A stretch of DNA of 23,336 bases from positions 1-23,336 of IMG/VR virus record IMGVR_UViG_3300009159_003306; one strand, written 5' to 3'. Below the pieces are notes generated by a model. It had not been told where the DNA came from. It saw only the letters and a program-made list of their open reading frames with translations, and made no database searches. Positions 8,087 through 14,832 of the stretch are shown here, one piece after another. Source of the DNA: a virus. The position numbers and the translations under genes are program-made. How positions within the stretch are numbered: position 1 is the stretch's first letter; each line of letters starts with the position of its first letter.

Positions 8087-8146
8087 GTGGTTCACACGGG
8101 CTTCTAAAACCCATGATCGCAGGTTCAATTCCTGTCGGGGACGCCA
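8073..8146 (+). tRNA. tRNA-like gene with CTA in the anticodon loop (possible amber suppressor)
   Basis: A 74-base tRNA-shaped element with encoded CCA. The acceptor stem GTCCCCG/CGGGGAC pairs perfectly, and the T arm GCAGG/CCTGT with loop TTCAATT is canonical with a terminal G.T pair. Counting back from a five-base variable loop, the anticodon loop is TTCTAAA, giving anticodon CTA, the complement of UAG. The anticodon stem has only three central G-C pairs with C.A mismatches at both ends, and no good D stem can be drawn (14-base D region). A nine-base loop with TCT (Arg) is the alternative. It could be a divergent suppressor tRNA, a damaged tRNA, or a tRNA mimic. Confidence 0.55.
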
Positions 8147-8165
8147 AATTTTATATGGAGGAAAT

Positions 8166-8705
8166 ATGATCGAACAATTACCAACTGTTGTTCCTGCTGT
8201 AACTTTTAAGACTCGTGTCCGTGATGACTCTATCGAAGGCCCGAATCCGTATCGTTGGCAGGATACAACTTCATACGACTACTTTGCCGGCAAGCGAGTA
8301 GTTCTATTCTCGTTGCCAGGTGCATTTACCCCGACCTGCTCAACGTATCAGCTTCCTGGCTTTGAACAGAATTTTGATCAGTTCAAGGCTTTGGGCATTG
8401 ATGAAATCTACTGCGTATCGGTTAACGATTCGTTTGTTATGAATTGCTGGGCTAAGGATCAGAATTTGCAGAACGTCAAGGTTATTCCTGACGGTTCTGG
8501 AGTCTTCACCTCACAGATGAACATGCTTGTCCAGAAGGACAATCTGGGCTTCGGCGTTCGTTCATGGCGATACGCTATTGTTGTCAACAACGGCCAGATT
8601 GAAAAGTGGTTTGTTGAGCCAGGTATTGAGCATAACTGCGAATCTGATCCGTACGGTGAAACATCGCCTGAAACTGTTCTCGCATACTTGCAGGGTAATG
8701 CGTAA
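8166..8705 (+). CDS. Peroxiredoxin, Prx5/AhpC-TSA type
   Basis: A 179-residue peroxiredoxin. The active-site loop PGAFTPTC places the peroxidatic Cys at residue 58, followed by PGFEQNFDQFKALGIDEIYCVSVND, typical of the Prx5 branch, and the conserved Arg in VRSWRYAIVV. It reduces peroxides using thiol donors; the glutaredoxin encoded earlier is a plausible partner but this is inference. GGAGGAAAT lies just before the ATG. The 3' end overlaps the next gene by eight bases. It may protect the infected cell or phage enzymes from oxidative stress. Confidence 0.92.
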   Translation: MIEQLPTVVPAVTFKTRVRDDSIEGPNPYRWQDTTSYDYFAGKRVVLFSLPGAFTPTCSTYQLPGFEQNFDQFKALGIDEIYCVSVNDSFVMNCWAKDQNLQNVKVIPDGSGVFTSQMNMLVQKDNLGFGVRSWRYAIVVNNGQIEKWFVEPGIEHNCESDPYGETSPETVLAYLQGNA

Positions 8706-8958
8706 GCGAACTTGGGTCATAACCGAAGAACTCACTCGTGATGATTTAGAGTGGGTTCTTCGGTCCAAACTTAGCTTTACGCAAGGTGAGAAGAAGCATT
8801 TAGATATTATCTCTTATAGTGGCAGTGTTTTGCCGAAGCTGCCTAGTATGAGAGAACCGTCTACGATTATTACTACTACTGAAAAAGAAGAAACTTGGCT
8901 TAAACTATATTTTGCTGATAGAGCAATTCTGATAGCAGAAGAAGTCATGTATAAATAA
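8698..8958 (+). CDS. Hypothetical protein
   Basis: An 86-residue protein beginning MRKRTWVITEELTRDDLEWV. It is mixed alpha/beta with a basic start and acidic middle; no motif is recognised. The ATG overlaps the end of the peroxiredoxin gene (ATGCGTAA), implying coupled translation. A longer frame opens upstream inside the peroxiredoxin gene but has no ribosome site. Its stop coincides with a TATAAATA motif that may serve the next gene. Confidence 0.6.
   Translation: MRKRTWVITEELTRDDLEWVLRSKLSFTQGEKKHLDIISYSGSVLPKLPSMREPSTIITTTEKEETWLKLYFADRAILIAEEVMYK
8950..8957 (+). promoter_or_regulatory. Candidate T4-like late promoter
   Basis: A perfect TATAAATA, 25 bases before the ATG at 8983, overlapping the stop of the preceding gene. 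Confidence 0.45.
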
Positions 8959-8982
8959 TGAATGCTATAAAGGAGAAAGAAA

Positions 8983-9561
8983 ATGGCATAGACTGAATTA
9001 GCTTGTAAAGACGTTGTGTTCCACTTCAACAAGGGTCACCTCACCGATCCGTCAATTCCCATGTGGGTCTTGAAAACTAAGGGTGAGAGCTACTATGTAC
9101 ATCACGTTGACTGTTCTGTTCCGTGGTCTACTAAAGAAACCCCTGATAATCCCAGCACCAAAGGTAGCCTTAAGGTCAAAGATTGCTTATTAGTAATTGA
9201 TGATCAGAATTGCGCTACCATTTCCAAACTATCCATATTCGATAAAGTTCGTCTTGAAAATCAAAAGCGGGGAATAACCCGTGTCATCACCCATCGTGGC
9301 AATGAGCTACGAGAAGCACTAAAAAATCACAAAACTAAACACGGTCCAATCAAAACAGTAGGCGGCGCCTGTTCAACTACTTTCTATATCACTGACATTT
9401 ATAATGAGCAAGATGTTACTCTGCTTGCTCTGGTGGTTACAGGACTTCGTAAACTCATGCCCAACGAAGCTTACTACAGGATGTACGATGACCCAAAGTA
9501 CGAAAAGACGAACGATATAGATTTGGATGCTGAATTTGATGAGGAGGATGAAGATGATTAA
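8983..9561 (+). CDS. Conserved-type phage protein with in-frame amber at codon 3
   Basis: AAGGAG (8970-8975) lies seven bases before ATG at 8983, which reads M-A-amber-T-E-L-A-C-K-D-V-V, then continues without a stop to 9561. Without readthrough the first usable start is GTG at 9016 (181 residues), which has only a weak upstream site. The protein has segments that look conserved (HFNKGHLTDPSIPMWVLKTKG; PWSTKETPDNPSTKGSLKVKDC) and a very acidic C-terminus (DEEDEDD). Function unknown. The TAG may be decoded by a suppressor tRNA such as the element at 8073, may force use of the GTG, or may be a recent nonsense mutation (one step from CAG). Confidence 0.7.
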
Positions 9562-9565
9562 ATAC
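9558..9565 (+). promoter_or_regulatory. Degenerate late-promoter-like motif
   Basis: TTAAATAC within GATTAAATAC, 21 bases before the ATG at 9587. It differs by one base from the GATAAATAC motif at other starts; position is the main support. Confidence 0.25.
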
Positions 9566-9586
9566 ACATGACAGGGAGCATAATCA

Positions 9587-10219
9587 ATGAGCCATCTAAC
9601 AGACTTCATCACTAACTTTGGACAAGTGATAGAATTTGATTTCCCGCAATGGAATACTGTCGCGGCAAACGATATTCTAACGAAGCATCCGGGTTGGGTA
9701 AGATACCAACCACAGAAGCCAAATAATAGATGGGGCCTCAGCGTTACCAGTTTAGATGGAAACTTCTCAGGTGTTCCTGATCTTTATAGCCTCCGTGAAT
9801 ACAATCAAATGAACGGCACTGAGTATTGGGAAGCTGACTTCAAAGCACGAACAAACATATGTGACTTCATTCCTGAATTGGATCCGTTCCTTGACTTCTT
9901 CGGTAAAAGTTTAGGGCGGGTTCACTTTTTGAGATTAGATTCAGGTGGTTTTTTCCCGCCACATAGAGACAATGGTGCTATTGTAGATTCTCCCTCATTC
10001 AGAATACTTGTTCCTATTTCTAACTTTGGCAAGAACCAAATGAAATGGATTCAAGAAGAACAACCTATTCAACTAGAATTAGGAAGAACCTACTTCATTA
10101 ACACTACAAGGCCACACAGTCTGTTTAGTTTTACTGACAACTGTACAATGTTAGTTCTTAATGTGCTTGCTGATAAAGAGGTACTGGATAAGTTGGTTCG
10201 TCGTGTCATACCTATTTAA
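9587..10219 (+). CDS. 2-oxoglutarate/Fe(II) oxygenase-like protein (Asp/Asn beta-hydroxylase type)
   Basis: A 210-residue protein. The core LRLDSGGFFPPHRDNG gives the HxD iron motif at His126 and Asp128, and RPHSLFSF supplies the distal His near 177, the arrangement of aspartyl/asparaginyl beta-hydroxylases. These fold as a double-stranded beta helix and hydroxylate protein or amino-acid side chains using 2-oxoglutarate and oxygen. The substrate is unknown. GGGAGCATAATCA precedes the ATG. The next gene overlaps its 3' end, suggesting shared expression with the PP-loop ATPase. Confidence 0.72.
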   Translation: MSHLTDFITNFGQVIEFDFPQWNTVAANDILTKHPGWVRYQPQKPNNRWGLSVTSLDGNFSGVPDLYSLREYNQMNGTEYWEADFKARTNICDFIPELDPFLDFFGKSLGRVHFLRLDSGGFFPPHRDNGAIVDSPSFRILVPISNFGKNQMKWIQEEQPIQLELGRTYFINTTRPHSLFSFTDNCTMLVLNVLADKEVLDKLVRRVIPI

Positions 10220-11171
10220 AAACAACTGGCAAGTATACGATGAAAACTTTACCAGTTTGACCAAAGAGATAAAGTATAAAGTTGATCTTCCTGTAGAGTT
10301 TTTTGAAAATCTAAAGTTTGACCCACAGAGCCTAAAAGAATACAGAATTGCCGCTGCACAAACTGCTGCTTCTTTATGCGGTGACAATCCTGTCCTGTGC
10401 TTGAGCGGTGGCATCGATAGTCAAGCGATGGTTCAATGTTGGCAAGAAGCTAATCTAAAGTTTGATGTTGCTATTTTGGTATTCAATAATAACTTGAATG
10501 ATCATGATGTATCAGTTGCACTACGATATTGTGAACAGCACAACATAAAGCCAATCATATACGAACTAGATGTGATAAAGTTTTTGACGAGAGAAAGCCC
10601 TGATTACCAAGAGAAGTATAAGTGTTCAAGTCCGCAGTTCGCAACCCACTACAAGTTTTTCGACTGGCTAAGAGAACAGTATAGCGGTATTTGCTGCGGA
10701 GGAACAGCACTCGCTCCTGGCAAAACTAATTGGGGACCGGGATTAAGTGCAGCGCAAATCAATTTTACTGAGTACGCAAAGATCAACGATTATCCTGTCG
10801 TTGGTAATTTTTTAGGATACGATCCCGCACTAAGCTGGTCTATCGCTGTACTGACTCCAAAGCACGAATATGATTGGAACTGGTTAGTTGACGTTAACCT
10901 ACGGCTTGAGGATGTTAGTCGCTATCAATTGAAGGCTATCGGCTACAGGCGACATGGCTTTGACATCATGTTACAAGAAGATAAATTTACGGGATTTGAA
11001 AAGGCAAAAACCTATTTCAAAGAGTTGACAGGGGACGGCTGGGCCTTTGAAAAGAGATTCAGACTTCCTTGGCAGCAGAAGTTTGGCTCAGCAGTAGGGG
11101 AACTCGTGTTGACTACCGAGCAACGAAACGTCCTAGATGAATTAAATCTCAAGCACTCTATTTCTGATTGA
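10203..11171 (+). CDS. PP-loop ATPase (asparagine-synthase/QueC-like superfamily)
   Basis: A protein of about 322 residues with the N-type PP-loop LSGGIDSQAM (Ser68 of SGGxDS), which binds ATP and activates a substrate by adenylation. Further helix-strand alternation (FDVAILVFNNN, IKPIIYELDV) fits the HUP fold. Members include asparagine synthase, tRNA-modifying enzymes and QueC; no glutaminase domain is present and the substrate is unknown. GTG at 10203 (VSYLFKNNW) is preferred; an ATG at 10161 in the same frame would add 14 hydrophobic residues and overlaps the oxygenase gene more. Neither has a good ribosome site, so coupling is likely. Its 3' end overlaps the opposite-strand gene by 30 bases. 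Confidence 0.75.
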   Translation: MSYLFKNNWQVYDENFTSLTKEIKYKVDLPVEFFENLKFDPQSLKEYRIAAAQTAASLCGDNPVLCLSGGIDSQAMVQCWQEANLKFDVAILVFNNNLNDHDVSVALRYCEQHNIKPIIYELDVIKFLTRESPDYQEKYKCSSPQFATHYKFFDWLREQYSGICCGGTALAPGKTNWGPGLSAAQINFTEYAKINDYPVVGNFLGYDPALSWSIAVLTPKHEYDWNWLVDVNLRLEDVSRYQLKAIGYRRHGFDIMLQEDKFTGFEKAKTYFKELTGDGWAFEKRFRLPWQQKFGSAVGELVLTTEQRNVLDELNLKHSISD

Positions 11172-11912
11172 CTCTCCGCGCCCTGCGTTGCTATAGACAG
11201 TTGAGTCTGATACCAGGCCCGATGAAATCCAAATCACTTCATTTCCAATAAGGTCTGGGTACAGTTGATAAGATACCCCAGCCATACACGGATCGTTGAA
11301 TGGATTAAGATGAGTAATCAAAATCTTTTTGTCAACGCAATTATCTAGCCACTCTTTGACGATAACTGCTTCTTTATCGTGTTCTTCATTACACATTTCT
11401 GGAGTAGTCCACAGCGGATAAGAACCGTGATAGATATCTACTGAATCTACTGGCTTAAACAATGATTGGTCTTGGGTGTGTCCTAAGTTAACTTCTTTGT
11501 ACCATGCAGTTTTGTGCCAGTCTGATACTTCTACCTTTTCGGTAGTTTTGGGGTATCCGAACATGCACAATACACTGTACTTTTCTCCATTTATGTCTAG
11601 CTCAATTGGTTTCTGAAATCCATACTTTAAGTTTTTTGGCCAAAGTTCTGACATGCGCTGTCTAGTAGTCAGCGCAGTAGTAAGCTCATACCTGTTCTTT
11701 TGACGGGCAGCTTCCTGCCTGCCTGGATTATAAATGAAAGTTATATCGGGGTATTTTTGGCACATGCCCTCAGTGTAGAACATGCTTCTTCGAAACTGTG
11801 CTATATTTCCATTCACAACCACTACGTCACACTCGGGCATTTCGCCTTCTGCCGGGTGAGCAAGCTCATTGATCCAGTATTCCAAATCACTTATAACATG
11901 AATTTTAGTCAT
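11142..11912 (-). CDS. Metallophosphoesterase-like protein with substituted metal ligands
   Basis: The only gene on the - strand, 256 residues from the ATG at 11912 (MTKIHVISDLEYW). Its layout follows calcineurin-like phosphoesterases: strand then SDLE (residues 8-11, normally DxH), VVVVNGN (normally GD), YNPGRQE (normally GNHE) and ILITHLNPFND, which keeps the usual His. Three of the four metal motifs have replaced ligands, so it may be catalytically dead, use altered chemistry, or merely resemble the fold. It is convergent with the PP-loop gene and divergent from the protease gene. An upstream ATG at 11945 in frame is less likely because GGGGAT sits near 11912. Confidence 0.55.
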   Translation of the reverse strand: MTKIHVISDLEYWINELAHPAEGEMPECDVVVVNGNIAQFRRSMFYTEGMCQKYPDITFIYNPGRQEAARQKNRYELTTALTTRQRMSELWPKNLKYGFQKPIELDINGEKYSVLCMFGYPKTTEKVEVSDWHKTAWYKEVNLGHTQDQSLFKPVDSVDIYHGSYPLWTTPEMCNEEHDKEAVIVKEWLDNCVDKKILITHLNPFNDPCMAGVSYQLYPDLIGNEVIWISSGLVSDSTVYSNAGRGESIRNRVLEI

Positions 11913-11970
11913 ACTAGTAGTTATCCCCGATAAATACATGTGCAATATATCCTACTTAACAATGACCTAT

Positions 11971-11979
11971 GATAAATAC
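11971..11979 (+). promoter_or_regulatory. Candidate T4-like late promoter
   Basis: GATAAATAC, 25 bases before the preferred protease start at 12005. A second copy, 11929-11937, lies 34 bases further upstream, so the promoter may be doubled. This position argues against the earlier in-frame ATG at 11969. Confidence 0.45.
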
Positions 11980-12004
11980 TATGTCATCACAATCGGAGAA
12001 TCAA

Positions 12005-13747
12005 ATGCATTTAACTGTCACATTCAACACTGCTGAGAATTGCGCTTCTGTAGCCGAATCTCGCTTTAAAGCTGCACCAGACGCTGGCGCAGTTACTATA
12101 ACTATTCCTTGGGATATGTTGCTTAATGCTAAAACTGACCCAAACGTATTGAGTATTGAACAAGTAGCTCACGATCCGGAAGAATTCATTATTCAAGGTG
12201 ACGTTAATAATCCTGAAGTCGCGGCTTTGATTACTGATGTAAAAGAACTAGGTGATGGCTTTTATCATGTGGTAAGTACAAACGGATTAGCTCTACACGA
12301 TTTGGTGACCAGCATCGACCCTGTAAACATCGTCTCATTTGGTACCCACGCTGTTTCTACAGTTAACAGCGTTGAAGGTACTGATGTGACTGACCCCACT
12401 TCTACGGCTACACAGTGGGCAAGAATTCGTATTGTGAGTACATATCGTCCTCTTTTGACATCATTCAGTTATTACGATAGCCTTGTAGCAAAGAGTACGC
12501 CTGAAGTCTATCTCATGGACTCTGGTGTTAACTGGGATCATAACGAATTTACTGAAGTAGCACATGATGATTTTTGGAAGTCATCTACTTTTGCTGATTT
12601 TTCTGATAAGGTAGGTCACGGAACTGCAATGGCTTCTTGTATTGCGGGTAAAAATCTCGGCATTGCAAAAAATGTAAAGATTCGTAGCATCAAGATTTCA
12701 GAAGATGAGTCAGTTCCTTTCTCACTTGTTGACTTGAACGATGCAATCTCTGCTATCCTTAGAGAATGTCAGACTAATCCAGGTATCACTCGCATCGTAA
12801 ATGCATCTTGGACTGTTCCTAAGAACACATTCTTAGAAAGCAGATTCCAAGCGTTACTTAATGCAGGTGTAACTGTCATCGCATCCGCTGGTAACACAGG
12901 AACTGATATCTCAGCACTCTCACCTGCTAGCATGGCGAACGGATTGATCACAGTAGGCGCAATCGACAAGTACGATATTCCAGCTGGTTTCAACAACATC
13001 GCTCCTTCAGATAGCGGACTGACTACTAACTACGGTAATCTATTAGACATGTTTGCTCCTGGTGAAAATGTTGCAATGGCTAAATCATCTGATACAGCAG
13101 GCTACTTCATTGGTTCAGGTACATCAGCATCCGCAGCTTACGTTGCAGGTGTAGCAGCACAGACTGCTGCATTATTTGCAGATCAAGTTCCTAACCCAAT
13201 TCTAATGCAGAAGTTGATCGATGTATCAACAAAAGATGCTATCTTGTTTGACGATCCTAACTTCAGTGAAAATCAAAACAAGATCGTTTATTTGATAGGT
13301 GCAAAAGATGTTCAATCCGGCGTACTTGATTTGTATATGGGTGCATTCCACACAGATCCATCTGCTATCGTGTTGGATGTGAACACTATTATCGACATTA
13401 AGAATTACCTTACAGTCGATCCTACAGATACATTTACTTGGACTGTTGATTTTGAAAACACAACAGACGGTGATAGCTATTCTCCATTCGTATTGATGAA
13501 CGAAAGTACAGGAGTACTGACTGTTAATCCCCCAACCGTAGCTTTACCTGCTGACGAAGTTATCCACATGGTACTGTTCAAGGCTCATGCTACTAATAGC
13601 ATGATCACTTTAGATAGTCCTTGGTTATTCTTCTATCAGGTTGCTGATAGCTTAACTACAGAAGAAGCAGAACAAAACATTACTAGAGCATTGTCTGCAA
13701 CTAACAGTACTAGCTGCTTTGGATCGATGTTCGCTGTTCTGAAATAA
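12005..13747 (+). CDS. Subtilisin-like (S8) serine protease
   Basis: A 580-residue S8-family protease. The triad is intact: Asp172 (YLMDSGVNWDH), His205 (GHGTAMASCIAG) and Ser374 (GSGTSASAAYVAG), with the oxyanion Asn297 (SAGNTGTD). About 140 residues precede the catalytic domain and may act as a propeptide or virion-binding part. After about residue 430 comes a beta-rich C-terminal domain (TFTWTVDFENTTDGDSYSPF) like an Ig or cadherin module. No signal peptide is visible, so it probably acts in the cytoplasm or in the particle. GGAG six bases before 12005 decides the start; the frame opens at 11969. The following oxygenase starts three bases after its stop. Confidence 0.9.
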   Translation: MHLTVTFNTAENCASVAESRFKAAPDAGAVTITIPWDMLLNAKTDPNVLSIEQVAHDPEEFIIQGDVNNPEVAALITDVKELGDGFYHVVSTNGLALHDLVTSIDPVNIVSFGTHAVSTVNSVEGTDVTDPTSTATQWARIRIVSTYRPLLTSFSYYDSLVAKSTPEVYLMDSGVNWDHNEFTEVAHDDFWKSSTFADFSDKVGHGTAMASCIAGKNLGIAKNVKIRSIKISEDESVPFSLVDLNDAISAILRECQTNPGITRIVNASWTVPKNTFLESRFQALLNAGVTVIASAGNTGTDISALSPASMANGLITVGAIDKYDIPAGFNNIAPSDSGLTTNYGNLLDMFAPGENVAMAKSSDTAGYFIGSGTSASAAYVAGVAAQTAALFADQVPNPILMQKLIDVSTKDAILFDDPNFSENQNKIVYLIGAKDVQSGVLDLYMGAFHTDPSAIVLDVNTIIDIKNYLTVDPTDTFTWTVDFENTTDGDSYSPFVLMNESTGVLTVNPPTVALPADEVIHMVLFKAHATNSMITLDSPWLFFYQVADSLTTEEAEQNITRALSATNSTSCFGSMFAVLK

Positions 13748-13750
13748 CGC

Positions 13751-14548
13751 ATGGATCCGACTGTTACCGAAATCAAGATTCCGGTGTTTCCCAGATATAC
13801 ACCGGAATCTGAAATAACTGGTTACCTTGTAGAAAATGTGTTTTCAGAAAGTGATTTTCAACACCTGACTCGTTTTTGGGAACAGTCAAGTGGTAGGGGA
13901 GTAGACTGGGACAAGTCTATTTACTATTACAAGGGCAAAGCAAGAGGCGTTGCTAACCAGCGAAACTTTTTTGAACGCTATGATAGAAAACTAGTAGACT
14001 TGCCTGAACACGCAGACTGGCCATACCAAACACCGGAAACTATTCACGACTGGGCATATGAAATGATTGCACAGAACGTCAATCCTATCATATTAAAACT
14101 AGCTAGCAGACTTATTAATTGTAAACCCTTTGCTGATGACAAAGATCGCTGGATACCGCAACGTATCATTCTAAACTTCATGCAGCCCGGACAATGTTTA
14201 GGAGCGCATTTTGATTCTGAACCTTCTTTCTACAACCGTCCAATGGAACAAGTGAATCAGTATAGTGTGACTGTGTACCTAAATGAGTTATCTTGCGGTG
14301 GCGAGTTTTGGATTGATGGTAATCCTGATGCAGGCTATCCTGGATTTTGCTATAAGCCTAAACCAAACACTGCATTCATCTTTAACGGCGGGTATACTTG
14401 GCACGGTGTGAATGAGAACAAAGACGAAAATGGAACAGACAGAAAAGCATTTACTATTCGCTTTGCTCACATCGACTCGCTATTTCTTCCAGGCTCACCA
14501 GATGGGTTTATGTTCAAGAATAATCTAATCAGTCAAATAACTGCATAA
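13751..14548 (+). CDS. 2-oxoglutarate/Fe(II) oxygenase (prolyl 4-hydroxylase-like)
   Basis: A 265-residue protein with the iron triad His153-x-Asp155 (GAHFDSEPSF) and His218 (YTWHGVNE), plus Arg237 in FTIRF, which typically binds 2-oxoglutarate. The segment YSVTVYLNELSCGGEFWIDGN is typical of the prolyl-hydroxylase/AlkB-like jelly roll. It probably hydroxylates a protein or nucleic acid; the target is unknown. No clear ribosome site is seen and the ATG comes three bases after the protease stop, so translation is probably coupled and the two may share a substrate. Confidence 0.82.
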   Translation: MDPTVTEIKIPVFPRYTPESEITGYLVENVFSESDFQHLTRFWEQSSGRGVDWDKSIYYYKGKARGVANQRNFFERYDRKLVDLPEHADWPYQTPETIHDWAYEMIAQNVNPIILKLASRLINCKPFADDKDRWIPQRIILNFMQPGQCLGAHFDSEPSFYNRPMEQVNQYSVTVYLNELSCGGEFWIDGNPDAGYPGFCYKPKPNTAFIFNGGYTWHGVNENKDENGTDRKAFTIRFAHIDSLFLPGSPDGFMFKNNLISQITA

Positions 14549-14559
14549 GGACAAGAATT

Positions 14560-14766
14560 ATGAAAATGTATAACGTACCTAAAACTGAAACTGTCTTCAC
14601 CGAAGACGATTCAGTTGATAAGAAAATCAAGATGTTAGATACAAAGATTTCTAGACTAGCAGAAGAAGTTAGTCATCTTAAAGCTATGATACAAGCCACA
14701 AGCCGTCAAACTCGCCGTCAAAATACTGACATCACAAACTTGACAACGGTCATTCGCAGCAGATAA
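14560..14766 (+). CDS. Small coiled-coil protein
   Basis: A 68-residue protein. Residues about 18-60 have a heptad pattern (KKIKMLDTKISRLAEEVSHLKAMI) typical of a coiled coil, with a basic C-terminus. AAGGACAAGAATT precedes the ATG. Function is unknown; a small oligomeric structural or regulatory role is possible. It is the last gene before the rtcB promoter. Confidence 0.65.
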   Translation: MKMYNVPKTETVFTEDDSVDKKIKMLDTKISRLAEEVSHLKAMIQATSRQTRRQNTDITNLTTVIRSR

Positions 14767-14773
14767 AAAAAGG

Positions 14774-14802
14774 TTGACATCCTTACCCGAATGATGTAGT
14801 AT
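14774..14802 (+). promoter_or_regulatory. Sigma70-type promoter of rtcB
   Basis: TTGACA at 14774-14779, 17 bases, TAGTAT at 14797-14802. An inverted repeat GTATCT/AGATAC (14799-14818) overlaps the -10 and the likely start point near 14809, and could be an operator. Confidence 0.75.
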
Positions 14803-14832
14803 CTGAATTGTTAGATACGCAAGGGAAAAGTT

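Noticed and set aside
8958-8996. A 12-codon frame ATG AAT GCT ... TGA before the amber-containing gene
   Set aside because: No ribosome site of its own and it contains the AAGGAG that serves the ATG at 8983; probably chance.
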